Assembly (NCBI GenBank): GCA_035685165.1
Contig: DASRBI010000017.1
Location: 248,001 to 312,000 of the forward strand
DNA length: 64,000 bases
Reading direction: 5' to 3'
From: DATFDN01 sp035685165
Lineage (GTDB): Bacteria > Pseudomonadota > Alphaproteobacteria > Acetobacterales > Acetobacteraceae
Shown: piece by piece, positions 45,746 through 54,037 of the stretch
How positions within the stretch are numbered: position 1 is the first letter of the stretch
How the letters are laid out: every line of letters begins with the position of its first letter
The notes under the pieces: model-generated
Seen by the model: only the letters and a program-made list of their open reading frames with translations
Database searches by the model: none
What the model was told of the DNA's origin: nothing
Translations under genes and position numbers: made by a program

Positions 45746-46543
45746 TCAGACCTCCACCGGCTTCGGCGCGACCATCCGGGCGCAGAGGATCGAAACCTCA
45801 TAGAGTGCGATCAGCGGCAGCGCGAGGCCGCATTGGGTGAACACGTCGGGCGGCGCCAGCACAGCGGCGACGATGAACATGCCGACATAGGCATAGCGGC
45901 GGAAGCGCCCGAGACCCTTGGGCGAGACGATGCCGACCTTGGCCAGCAAGGTGATCAGCACCGGAAGCTGGAAGGTGATGCCGAAGGCAAAGATCAGCTT
46001 CATCACCAGGTCGAGGTACTCGCCCACCTTGGCGTTGAGCTCGATCGGCACACCGCCAGCACCCGTGTTTGACTGGAAGCTCAGGAAGAAGCTCCAGGCG
46101 TAGGGGAAGATCACGTAGTAGGCGAGCGCGCCGCCCATGAAGAACAGCACCGGGGTGGCGATCAGGAACGGGAGCAGGGCCCGCTTCTCGCTCCGATAAA
46201 GGCCCGGCGCGATGAACATCCAAAGCTGCCCGGCGATGATCGGAAAGCTGATGAAGGCGGCCGAGAACATCGCCACCTTGAGGTAGGTGAAAAAGGCTTC
46301 GTAAAGCTGCGTGTAGATCAGGTGCGGATCGGCGTTGCCGTGCGCGATCAGGAGCTTCGCCAGCGGGCGCGCGAGGAAATAGAAGATGCGCCCGGAGAAG
46401 TAGTAGCAGCCCGCGAAGGCGACCAGGAACGCGCACATCGAGAAGATCAGCCGGCGGCGGAGCTCGACCAGATGATCGAGCAGCGGCATCGGCTTGTCGT
46501 CGATCGGATCGTCGTCGATCAGCTTGTCGGGATTGTCGAGCAT
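45746..46543 (-). CDS. tatC: Sec-independent protein translocase subunit TatC
   Basis: A 265-residue polytopic protein with six helices. MPLLDHLVELRRRLIFS carries the conserved Glu region that reads twin-arginine signals, with FFTYLKVAMFSAAF and a C-terminal FTQCGLALPLIALYE. TatC binds Tat signal peptides with TatB. It is 9 bases after tatB. The neighbouring serS completes the common tatB-tatC-serS order. Confidence 0.97.
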   Translation of the reverse strand: MLDNPDKLIDDDPIDDKPMPLLDHLVELRRRLIFSMCAFLVAFAGCYYFSGRIFYFLARPLAKLLIAHGNADPHLIYTQLYEAFFTYLKVAMFSAAFISFPIIAGQLWMFIAPGLYRSEKRALLPFLIATPVLFFMGGALAYYVIFPYAWSFFLSFQSNTGAGGVPIELNAKVGEYLDLVMKLIFAFGITFQLPVLITLLAKVGIVSPKGLGRFRRYAYVGMFIVAAVLAPPDVFTQCGLALPLIALYEVSILCARMVAPKPVEV

Positions 46544-46552
46544 CTTGCCGGT

Positions 46553-47152
46553 TCAGGCGCGCAGCGAGGGCGGCGGCGCCGCGCGCGGAGGGATGAAGGG
46601 GGGCGGCTTCGGTGCGTGTGCCGCCGGCCGCTTCACGAGCGTGATCCGGGGCGGGATGAACGCCGGAACCTCAATCAGCCGTTCCGCCCCCTCTGGCTCC
46701 GCCACCGCCTCGGGCACCGACTCCTCGATCGAAGCCACGGTGGCTGCGTCGGGCGCCGCTTCGGCCTCGGGACGCTCGGCGGTTACGACAAACGCCTGAT
46801 CGAGCGGCACCGGCTCGGTTTGGGGGGCGGGGGGCGATGAGAGCGAGGTGGAGGTCAGCGGGTCGGCTAGGCTGCGGCGGATCGTGCCGTCGTCGTCGAT
46901 CAGCTTCGTCAACGCCCCGGCGACCCCGAACTTCCGCAAGCCGGCGATGCCGCCGATCGAATCACGGACTTCCTGGAGGTCCGCCTCGCGCACCATCTCG
47001 TCCACATGGGTTTGGAACTCGGAGGCCATGCGGCGGGCCTTGTTGATCGCGCCCTTCACCGCCTTGATCGCCACGGGCATGTCCTTGGGCCCGATGAAGA
47101 TCAGGGCGACCACGGCGATCACGCCGATCTCGGACCAGGCGAAGTCGAACAT
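46553..47152 (-). CDS. tatB: Sec-independent protein translocase subunit TatB
   Basis: A 199-residue TatB. The N-terminus MFDFAWSEIGVIAVVALIFIGPKDMP holds the single membrane helix, Glu and hinge Gly-Pro typical of TatB rather than TatA. An amphipathic helix and coiled coil follow, then a long Pro/Ala/Glu-rich tail ending in two PPFIPPR-like pieces. No tatA is present between this gene and scpB. Confidence 0.95.
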   Translation of the reverse strand: MFDFAWSEIGVIAVVALIFIGPKDMPVAIKAVKGAINKARRMASEFQTHVDEMVREADLQEVRDSIGGIAGLRKFGVAGALTKLIDDDGTIRRSLADPLTSTSLSSPPAPQTEPVPLDQAFVVTAERPEAEAAPDAATVASIEESVPEAVAEPEGAERLIEVPAFIPPRITLVKRPAAHAPKPPPFIPPRAAPPPSLRA

Positions 47153-47265
47153 AAGCGGGGCGGCTCTCCGGCCGTAAATCTATAGCGCGCGCCAGATGTG
47201 GCTATGCGCCGCCGCCGCTTAGCAGGAAAAGCGCGCGGCGGGAACAGAAGCCTAACGCCAGAGGT

Positions 47266-47910
47266 TCAATCGCCGCGCTCGGGTGCCTCCTCCGCGGCCC
47301 GTTCCGCTGGCGGTTCGGCTGCCGGCGGCTGCGGCGCGGTGAGCGGATCGACCAGCAAATCCTCCCGGCGCGGCATGTCGGCAAGGCTCGTCAGGCCGAA
47401 GCGGGCGAGGAACGTGGGCGTGGTCGCCCACAAGGTGGGCCGTCCCGGCACCTCCTTGTGGCCGGCCGGGGCCACCAGGTTCGCCTCCAGGAGCGTCTCC
47501 AGCGTCTGCTGGCTAAGTGAGGCGCCGCGCATCGCCTCGATCTCGGCGCGCGTCACCGGCTGGTGGTAGGCGATGATCGCCAGCGTCTCCATCGCCGCCC
47601 GCGGCAGGCGCCGCGGCACCTCGATCACCTTCCGCAGCGCGGGCGCGAGGTCGGGCGCGGTGCGGAACATCACGCCGCCGGCGGCATCGACCAGCTCCAC
47701 GCCCCGACCGGCATAGCGGCGGCGCAGCGCCGCGATCACCGCCTCCGCGTCCGCCGCCTCCGGCAGCACCTGGACGAGCTGGCGCGGCGAGACGGGCTGG
47801 GCGGAGGCAAAGATCAGCGCCTCGGCGAGCCGGATGTCGTCCTCGGCCGGCGGGGGCGGCGTGGCGTCCGCTTGCGGCGGCGCGGCGGCGCTTTCGGTCT
47901 CGTCCTGCAT
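47266..47910 (-). CDS. scpB: Segregation and condensation protein ScpB
   Basis: A 214-residue ScpB with two winged-helix domains. RLAEALIFASAQPVSPRQLVQVLP, then LAIIAYHQPVTRAEIEAMRG and TLWATTPTFLARFGL are hallmark stretches. ScpB binds ScpA and SMC to organise the chromosome. Its usual partner scpA is not adjacent: the sequence upstream holds a truncated GDSL gene instead. tatB follows 113 bases downstream. Confidence 0.95.
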   Translation of the reverse strand: MQDETESAAAPPQADATPPPPAEDDIRLAEALIFASAQPVSPRQLVQVLPEAADAEAVIAALRRRYAGRGVELVDAAGGVMFRTAPDLAPALRKVIEVPRRLPRAAMETLAIIAYHQPVTRAEIEAMRGASLSQQTLETLLEANLVAPAGHKEVPGRPTLWATTPTFLARFGLTSLADMPRREDLLVDPLTAPQPPAAEPPAERAAEEAPERGD

Positions 47911-47949
47911 CGGCGCGGGTTAGCGGATCGCGCCGCGCCGCGCGAGGTT

Positions 47950-48522
47950 TCAGGCGAGCGTCTGTGCCACCGTGTCGGGCTGCGGGCGCGGGTCCTGGAG
48001 CAGGAACTGCGCGTACTGGCCGACCAGGTCGGTGGGGTTGGCGGTGTGCGCCGGCGTGCTGCCGGTCTGCGCGCCGCCATAGGCGAAGTCCGTCCCGCCG
48101 GCGAGGCTCGGCTGCGGCGCCGGCATCCCGAGATCCTGGGCCCCGTCCTGCGCCCAGACCGGGCCATTCGTGAAGTGCCCGCTGACATAGGGCGGCGAGA
48201 CGGGGACGGTCCCGAGCGTCGCCAGCGAGACATTCCCCGCGTCGGTCAGGCTGTCGCCGAAGGCATAGACGGCCGAGAACGGGCCGGAGGAGGCCGGCCC
48301 TTCCGGCAACCCGTCGCCGCCCTCGGCGGCCGCCAGCACGCCGCCGATCACGCCGAGCACGCTGGTCAGTGTGCCGAGGCTCGGCTCGCCGCCGAAGCCG
48401 ATGGGGCTAGTCCAAGCGTCTGCGGGGTGATGCTTGCCGTGGCAAGTCCTAGATGCGTGACGGTCCATTCCAGGCGGGGCGGCCCGGCGAACGGCAGGCT
48501 CGCTCTGATCAAACTCCCGCAA
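47950..48522 (-). pseudogene. Truncated GDSL-type lipase/esterase
   Basis: The frame gives at most 190 residues; the real start is unclear. The second half reads VYAFGDSLTDAGN (block I with the catalytic Ser) and GTDFAYGGAQTG, the beginning of GDSL lipases of the autotransporter/thermolabile-hemolysin type. It stops at 47950, before the block III Asn and the C-terminal Asp-His pair, so it cannot be an active SGNH enzyme. Full-length relatives are 300 residues or more. The 3' part has been lost by truncation upstream of scpB. Confidence 0.7.
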
Positions 48523-48524
48523 CG

Positions 48525-48575
48525 CGGCCGGGATGCAGCAACGCCCCGGATTTGATCCGGGGTGGGCAGGAGGCG
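48525..48575. repeat. Hairpin-forming intergenic repeat
   Basis: CCCCGGAT-TTG-ATCCGGGG (48544-48562) is a perfect 8-base stem with a 3-base loop, set in a GC-rich flank. The 'CCCCGGATCAAATCCGGGG' pattern is a common interspersed palindrome in alphaproteobacteria as I remember it. It lies downstream of the OmpR-type gene and might also end its transcript, though no T-run follows. Confidence 0.6.
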
Positions 48576-48591
48576 GTCGCGGCGCGGCGGG

Positions 48592-49314
48592 CTATGCCAT
48601 CGCCATCGGCTTCACCCCCTCGGGGTCGAGCCGGTAGCCGCCCCCCTCGGTGACAAGCAGCCGCGCATTCGCCGGGTCGGGCTCAATCTTCTGGCGCAGG
48701 CGGTAGATGTGGGTCTCCAGAGTGTGCGTGGTCACGGCGGCATTGTAGCCCCAGACCTCGTTCAGCAGGATCTGCCGCGCCACCGCCCGATCGCCCGCGC
48801 GATAGAGGAACTTCAGGATCGCCGCCTCCTTTTCGGTCAGCCGGATGCGGCGGTTCTTGTGCGGATCCTGCAAGAGCTTGGCGGACGGGCGGAACGTATA
48901 TGGCCCGATGGTGAACACCGCGTCCTCGCTGTTCTCGAAGATGCGGAGCTGGGCGCGCAGGCGGGCCAGCAGCTCGGCCAGGCGGAACGGCTTGGCGACG
49001 TAATCGTTCGCCCCCGAATCGAGCCCCCGCACCACGTCCGTCTCGGCGTCCGATCCGGTCAGCATGATCACCGGCATCTTGTGCCCCTGGCGGCGGAGCT
49101 TGACGCAGAAATCCCGCCCGTCGCCGTCCGGCAGGCGCACGTCGAGGATCACCGCGTCGAAGCGCGCATCCGGCTCATTCAGTTTCTCCTCGGCTTCGGC
49201 GAGGCTCGCCGCCTTGACCGACTGGAACTCGCCATCGACGGCGAGCTGCTCCGCCAGGGTCGCACGCAGGTCGGCATCGTCGTCCACGATCAGGATGGGT
49301 CGCTCGCTCGACAT
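48592..49314 (-). CDS. OmpR/PhoB-family response regulator
   Basis: A 240-residue regulator. The receiver has the acidic pocket VDDDAD, phospho-acceptor D58 in VILDVRLPDGDG, and the Lys in YVAKPFRLAELLARLRA. The C-terminal winged helix (about 135-230) reads RLTEKEAAILKFLYRAGDRAVARQILLNEVWGY (seen as LTEKEAAILKFL and ILLNEVWGY). No histidine kinase is adjacent, so it is an orphan here. It is divergent from ribA across a 315-base spacer. Confidence 0.94.
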   Translation of the reverse strand: MSSERPILIVDDDADLRATLAEQLAVDGEFQSVKAASLAEAEEKLNEPDARFDAVILDVRLPDGDGRDFCVKLRRQGHKMPVIMLTGSDAETDVVRGLDSGANDYVAKPFRLAELLARLRAQLRIFENSEDAVFTIGPYTFRPSAKLLQDPHKNRRIRLTEKEAAILKFLYRAGDRAVARQILLNEVWGYNAAVTTHTLETHIYRLRQKIEPDPANARLLVTEGGGYRLDPEGVKPMAMA

Positions 49315-49629
49315 CTTATTGTTCCTTTGCCACTGAGGCGGACAGAGCAGTCCGACAAGAACGGCTCACCCGGTCGGGTTGGAACCGAGATGAACGCCGA
49401 AGCGCACTCTAGGACCCGCTCACGGATTTCCGCATCCCACGAACGTGTGCTCACGAAATTAGATCACTCACTTACTCGCGAGCCCGTCGGGCTGATTATA
49501 ACCATCTCGTGACAGTTGCGAGACCTGGCCGGCACCGCCCGGCCCCGCCGGGCCGGCCCACCGGCGAACGCATGTCTGCGAACCTTGACCGACGTGCGGC
49601 AAAGGCGATGTTTGGGGAGTGAACCGGCC
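49315..49629. other. Intergenic region between response regulator and ribA
   Basis: 315 bases without a supported gene. A relatively AT-rich patch around 49455-49502 ends in TATAAC (49497), which could be a -10 element, but no good -35 is at the right spacing. A GC hairpin GCCCGG-ccccg-CCGGGC is at 49537-49553 in the ribA leader. I looked for an FMN riboswitch consensus and did not recognise one. The ribA frame stays open to 49516 without homology. Confidence 0.4.
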
Positions 49630-50775
49630 ATGACCCTTTTCTCGCCCGGCGCCCCCGGCGCCGCCCCCCTCGCTTCGATGGCCGCTCCCGCGATCGGTCC
49701 CATGCGTGCCGTGCATCGCGCCGCCGCCGAGCTGCGCCGAGGCGCCCCCGTGTTGCTGGAAGGCTCCGCGCCGCTCGTCGTGCTGGCGGCCGAGACGGTG
49801 GGCGAGCGGGGCCTGGCCGAATTCGCTGAACTCACGGAGGGCACGCCGGTGCTGCTGGTGGCGCCGGTGCGTGCCGCCGCGATTCTGCATCGCCCGGTGC
49901 CGCCCGATCCCGCCGTGGCTCTGGAGCTGCCGGGCCCGTTGCTCACCGTGCCGTCCGTCCAGGCGCTTGCCGATCCCACGCTCCCGCAAGAGCGGCCTTC
50001 CGCGCCGACGCCCGCAGCCGCGCCCGAGGCCGCTCCGGCGGCGCTGATGCTGGTCAAGCTCTCCCGTCTGTTGCCCGCCGTGCTGGCCGCGCCGGCCCGG
50101 CCAGACGCGGCGCGCACGCTCGCCCGGCTCGGCCTGCTGAGCGTGCCCGCGGCCGACGCGGCCGCCTACCCCGGAGCCGGCGTCGCCGGCCTGACCCGCG
50201 TCACCGAGGCGCTGGTGCCGCTCGACGACGCCAACGAGACGCGAATCGTCGCTTTCCGCACCGATGATGGCGGGGTGGAGCATCTCGCGATCGTCCTCGG
50301 CGATCCGCATTCGCTCGAAGCCCCGCTCGTGCGGCTGCATTCGGAGTGCTTCACCGGCGATTTGCTCGGCAGCCTCCGCTGCGATTGCGGCGCGCAATTG
50401 CGCGGCGCGATCCGGCGCATGGCGCAGGAACATGCGGGCGTCCTCCTCTATCTGGCGCAGGAGGGCAGGGGGATCGGGCTCGTCAACAAGCTCCGTGCCT
50501 ATGCGCTGCAGGATCGCGGCCTCGACACGCTCGACGCCAACCGCGCGCTCGGCTGGGGCGCCGACGAGCGCAGCTTCATGGTGGCGGCGATGATGCTGGA
50601 GGCGCTCGGGCTGCACCGCGTGCGCCTGCTTACCAACAATCCCCACAAGATCGCGGCGCTGGCCGCCTGCGGGATCGCGGTGGCGGGCCGCGTGCCGCAC
50701 GCCTTCGCGCCGAACGGCGTCAACGACCGTTATCTCGCGACGAAGGCCAGGCGCTTCGGCCATTTGCTCGACTAG
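49630..50775 (+). CDS. ribA: GTP cyclohydrolase II (riboflavin synthesis)
   Basis: A 381-residue RibA. The C-terminal catalytic part (from about residue 190) has the zinc cysteines in HSECFTGDLLGSLRCDCG, then YLAQEGRGIGLVNK, and TNNPHKIAAL near the end. It opens GTP to the first riboflavin pathway intermediate. The N-terminal 185 residues lack the acidic RibB active-site motifs and may be a degenerate RibB-like domain, as in some alphaproteobacterial RibA. The next gene starts 14 bases later. Confidence 0.92.
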   Translation: MTLFSPGAPGAAPLASMAAPAIGPMRAVHRAAAELRRGAPVLLEGSAPLVVLAAETVGERGLAEFAELTEGTPVLLVAPVRAAAILHRPVPPDPAVALELPGPLLTVPSVQALADPTLPQERPSAPTPAAAPEAAPAALMLVKLSRLLPAVLAAPARPDAARTLARLGLLSVPAADAAAYPGAGVAGLTRVTEALVPLDDANETRIVAFRTDDGGVEHLAIVLGDPHSLEAPLVRLHSECFTGDLLGSLRCDCGAQLRGAIRRMAQEHAGVLLYLAQEGRGIGLVNKLRAYALQDRGLDTLDANRALGWGADERSFMVAAMMLEALGLHRVRLLTNNPHKIAALAACGIAVAGRVPHAFAPNGVNDRYLATKARRFGHLLD

Positions 50776-50789
50776 TCGCGGGAACCGAT

Positions 50790-52202
50790 ATGGCCTCTGA
50801 CCGAACGCTCGACTGCATCGCCGAAAGCGGGGAGGGCGCGCGGCCGATCCATGCCGTCCGCCCCGAGGGGCTCGCGCGTCTGCTCGAGGCGCTGCCCGCG
50901 CCGCAGGCGGCCTTCCTGCGCGACTGCGCGTTCACCGGCGCGGCGCAGGAACTCGTGCTGCTGCCGGGTACAGCGGGGCTGGACGCCGCGGTTCTCGGCC
51001 TCGGCGACGACCGCTCGCCGTTCGCTTTCGGCAACCTCGCGCTGCGCCTACCCGAGGCGAGCGTCTGGCGGCTCGCGCCCGGCGACTATGATGCCGACGC
51101 AGCGGTGCTCGGCTTCTGCCTCGGTGCCTACCGCTTCACCACCTACAAGCAGCCGAAGCGCGCTCCCGCGCGCTTGTTCGCCGAGGGCGACCGCCGCCAG
51201 GCGCTCGCCGCGGCCGCCGCCACCTGGATGGTGCGCGACCTGATCAATACGCCGGCCAACGATCTCGGCCCGCGTGAACTGGCGGGCTTCGCGGTGGCGC
51301 TTGGGAAGAGATACGGCGCCGCGGGCGGCATCACCGAGGGCAGCGAGCTGGAGCGCGACTACCCTGCCGTCGCCGCCGTCGGCCGCGGCTCGGCCCGCGC
51401 GCCCATGGTGGCGAGCTTCCGCTGGGCGGGGAGCGGCGCTCATGCGTCGGCGCCGCTGCTGTCGCTCTGCGGCAAGGGCGTGTGCTTCGACACCGGCGGC
51501 TACGACCTCAAGCCCTCGGCCGGGATGCTGCGGATGAAGAAGGACATGGGGGGCGCAGCCACCGTGCTCGGGCTGGCGCGGCTGGTGATGGAGGCCGACC
51601 TGCCGATCCGCCTAGCTGTGCGGATCGGCTGCGTGGAAAACGCGGTGTCGGGCACCGCCATGCGCCCGCTCGACGTGCTTCGAACCCGCGCCGGCCCGAC
51701 CGTCGAGGTGGGCAACACCGACGCCGAGGGACGGCTCGTGTTGTGCGACCTGCTGGCCGAGGCGGCGGAGGAGACTCCGTCGCTGCTCGTCGATTGCGCG
51801 ACGCTGACCGGGGCGGCGCGCGTCGCGCTCGGCCCCGAGCTGCCGGCGCTGTTCTGCAACGATGACGGCTGGGCGGAAGCGATCACACGCGCTGGCCTTG
51901 GGTGCCACGACCCGGTGTGGCGGCTGCCGCTATGGGCCGGCTACGATTCGTGGCTGCAATCGCCCGTTGCCGATCTCAACAATGTTTCCAGCAAGCCCTT
52001 CGCCGGCGCCATCGTCGCCGCGCTCTTCCTCCAGCGTTTTGTGAGAGTACCGGTTCCCTGGGCGCATCTCGATCTTTATGCCTGGAACGACCAGACCCAG
52101 CCCGGCCGGCCGGAGGGCGGCGAGGCGCAGGCGATGCGCGCGATATTCGCCGCGATCCGCGAACGTTCGTTGATGCCGAAGCCAACCGGAACAGGCGGGT
52201 AA
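50790..52202 (+). CDS. Leucyl aminopeptidase family protein (M17)
   Basis: A 470-residue M17 metallopeptidase. GKGVCFDTGGYDLKPSAGM contains the metal-binding Lys/Asp region, and NTDAEGRLVLCDLL is the M17 signature with further metal ligands and the catalytic Arg. DLINTPANDLGP marks the domain junction. It cleaves N-terminal residues from peptides in the cytoplasm. It follows ribA by 14 bases and probably shares its transcript, although the pathways are unrelated. Confidence 0.93.
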   Translation: MASDRTLDCIAESGEGARPIHAVRPEGLARLLEALPAPQAAFLRDCAFTGAAQELVLLPGTAGLDAAVLGLGDDRSPFAFGNLALRLPEASVWRLAPGDYDADAAVLGFCLGAYRFTTYKQPKRAPARLFAEGDRRQALAAAAATWMVRDLINTPANDLGPRELAGFAVALGKRYGAAGGITEGSELERDYPAVAAVGRGSARAPMVASFRWAGSGAHASAPLLSLCGKGVCFDTGGYDLKPSAGMLRMKKDMGGAATVLGLARLVMEADLPIRLAVRIGCVENAVSGTAMRPLDVLRTRAGPTVEVGNTDAEGRLVLCDLLAEAAEETPSLLVDCATLTGAARVALGPELPALFCNDDGWAEAITRAGLGCHDPVWRLPLWAGYDSWLQSPVADLNNVSSKPFAGAIVAALFLQRFVRVPVPWAHLDLYAWNDQTQPGRPEGGEAQAMRAIFAAIRERSLMPKPTGTGG

Positions 52203-52329
52203 CATCGTCGTGAGGGCGGTGCAACGGGCGCGCACGCCGCGTGTATTTGATGCGCGAGCCGAAACCTTGCTGGAGTTGTGGGCGCCGACCCGACCCGAGC
52301 AGGCCCCCTGTTTGGAGGAGTGGACTTGA

Positions 52330-52749
52330 ATGGCAACGAGCCCTGCCCCGGACCAGCTTATCCAGATCCTACGTGACACGATCGTCGCCCTGGTGCGCCG
52401 CGACGGGCCGGATTTGTCGGCCCGCCAGCTCGGGGTTTTCCTGACCTGCTATCTCGATGACAACAATCACACCGTGCGCGGGCTGGCGGCCGAACTGCAC
52501 GTCTCCAAGCCCGCCATCACGCGCGCGCTCGACCGGCTCGGCGAGCTCGATCTCGCGCGCCGCAAGGTCGATCCGCTCGACCGGCGCAGCGTGCTCGTGC
52601 AGCGTACCTTGAAGGGCACCGGCTTCCTGCGCGATCTTCGCACCGTCATGGCGGAGGCGGCGAGCCGTTCGCGCCGCGCCGCGGTAGAGGCCGAGGAGCA
52701 GCAGCACGGCGAGGTGCGCAAGGCAACGGCCACCAGCGAGAGCGACTGA
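52330..52749 (+). CDS. MarR-family transcriptional regulator
   Basis: A 139-residue winged-helix protein. LTCYLDDNNHTVRGLAAELHVSKPAITRALDRLGELDLARRKVDPLDRRSVLVQ (in pieces: HTVRGLAAEL, SKPAITRALDRL, DPLDRRSVLV) is a MarR DNA-binding domain with the wing Asp-Arg-Arg-Ser. The C-terminal tail is charged and ends SESD. The MFS reading frame begins at once after, or overlapping, its stop codon, so it may control that transporter. The ligand is unknown. Confidence 0.88.
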   Translation: MATSPAPDQLIQILRDTIVALVRRDGPDLSARQLGVFLTCYLDDNNHTVRGLAAELHVSKPAITRALDRLGELDLARRKVDPLDRRSVLVQRTLKGTGFLRDLRTVMAEAASRSRRAAVEAEEQQHGEVRKATATSESD

Positions 52750-54037
52750 GGCTGACGGGCGGAGCCGCGCCGCCCTCGCCTTCTGCCTGTACGACTGGGC
52801 TTACGGGGCCTTCAGTACCGTCGTCGTCACCTTCGTTTTTCCCGCCTATTTCGTCCGCGCGGTCGCCCCCGATGCGGTCCGCGGCACATCCTGGTGGGCC
52901 GCGGCGCAAGCGGCCGCGGGCCTTGCCATCGCCCTTTCCGCCGCACCGCTCGGGGCGCTTGCCGATGCGGGAGGCCGGCGCCGCGCGCTGCTCGGCCTCT
53001 TTACCGCCTTGATGATCGGGCTGACCGGCGCGCTCTGGTTCGTCCGCCCGCGCGCGGGCGATGCGGTGCTCGCTCTGGCGCTGGCCGGTTGCGGGACGCT
53101 CGCTTTCGAGACCGCGCTCGTCTTTTACAACGCCATGCTGCCTCAGATCACCGCGCCGGGCAGGCTCGGGCGCCTCTCGGGCATCGCCTGGGCCTGCGGC
53201 TACGGCGGCGGCCTGCTGTGCCTTGCGCTTTCCTTGTTCCTGCTGGTGCGGCCCGATCCGCCGCTGTTCGGCCTCTCGCGAGCCGATGCGGGGAACGTGC
53301 GGGCGACCGCGCTCCTGGCGGCGGGCTGGATGGCGCTGTTCGCGTGGCCGATGCTTGCCTTCGCGCCCCCTCAGCCGGCCCCGGCGCCCTGGCGCGTGGC
53401 ACTCCGGCGCGGCGCCGACGGGCTCGCCGCATCGCTGCGCGACGCCGCGCGGGCACCGACGCTTCGCCGCTTCCTGCTCGCGCGGATGCTTTACGCGGAC
53501 GGACTGACCGCCCTGTTCGCCTTTGGCGGCCTCTATGCCGCGGGGACGTTCGGGATGGATGCAGAGGCCGTGCTCGCGCTCGGCATTGCGCTCAACGTGA
53601 CCGCCGGGATCGGCGCCGCCCTGTTCGCCCTGGTCGAGGACCGGATCGGCGCCAAGGCGGTGATCCTGACGGCGCTCGCGGCGCTGATGGCGTTCGGAGC
53701 CGGCGCGCTGATCGTGCGATCGGCCACCCTGTTTTGCGCCTGCGCGCTGGGTCTCGGCCTGTTCGTCGGCCCCGCCCAATCAGCCAGTCGCAGCCTGATG
53801 GCCCGGCTCGCGCCGCCCGAGGCGCGCAACGCCCAGTTCGGGCTCTATGCGCTCTCCGGCCGGGTAACAGGCTTTGTGGGGCCGGCTTGCATCGCGCTCG
53901 CGACCGCGCTCGCCGGCGGCCAGCGCGTGGGCATGGCGGTGATCCTGGTGCTGCTCGGCGCCGGGGCGCTGCTGCTCGTGCCCCTGCGCGCGACTGCTAC
54001 CAGCGCGTCAGCCCCGCCGCCCGCGCTCGCCCGATAA
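52748..54037 (+). CDS. MFS transporter (UMF1-like) without a canonical start codon
   Basis: The frame encodes about 429 residues of a twelve-helix MFS protein, beginning with AALAFCLYDWAYGAFSTVV, the usual N-terminus of the UMF1 family, so the gene is complete at protein level. The frame is open from 52688, yet no ATG, GTG or TTG occurs in it until TTG-ATG at about 53006-53009, after some 80 codons of clear homology. The coordinate given is the first codon after the marR stop region, not a proven start. The 3' end overlaps the convergent WecA-like gene by 41 bases. Substrate unknown. Confidence 0.75.
   Translation, partial: EADGRSRAALAFCLYDWAYGAFSTVVVTFVFPAYFVRAVAPDAVRGTSWWAAAQAAAGLAIALSAAPLGALADAGGRRRALLGLFTALMIGLTGALWFVRPRAGDAVLALALAGCGTLAFETALVFYNAMLPQITAPGRLGRLSGIAWACGYGGGLLCLALSLFLLVRPDPPLFGLSRADAGNVRATALLAAGWMALFAWPMLAFAPPQPAPAPWRVALRRGADGLAASLRDAARAPTLRRFLLARMLYADGLTALFAFGGLYAAGTFGMDAEAVLALGIALNVTAGIGAALFALVEDRIGAKAVILTALAALMAFGAGALIVRSATLFCACALGLGLFVGPAQSASRSLMARLAPPEARNAQFGLYALSGRVTGFVGPACIALATALAGGQRVGMAVILVLLGAGALLLVPLRATATSASAPPPALAR

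Noticed and set aside
49455..49502. Possible ribA promoter ending in TATAAC
   Set aside because: No acceptable -35 element at the proper spacing; an FMN riboswitch was also looked for and not recognised.
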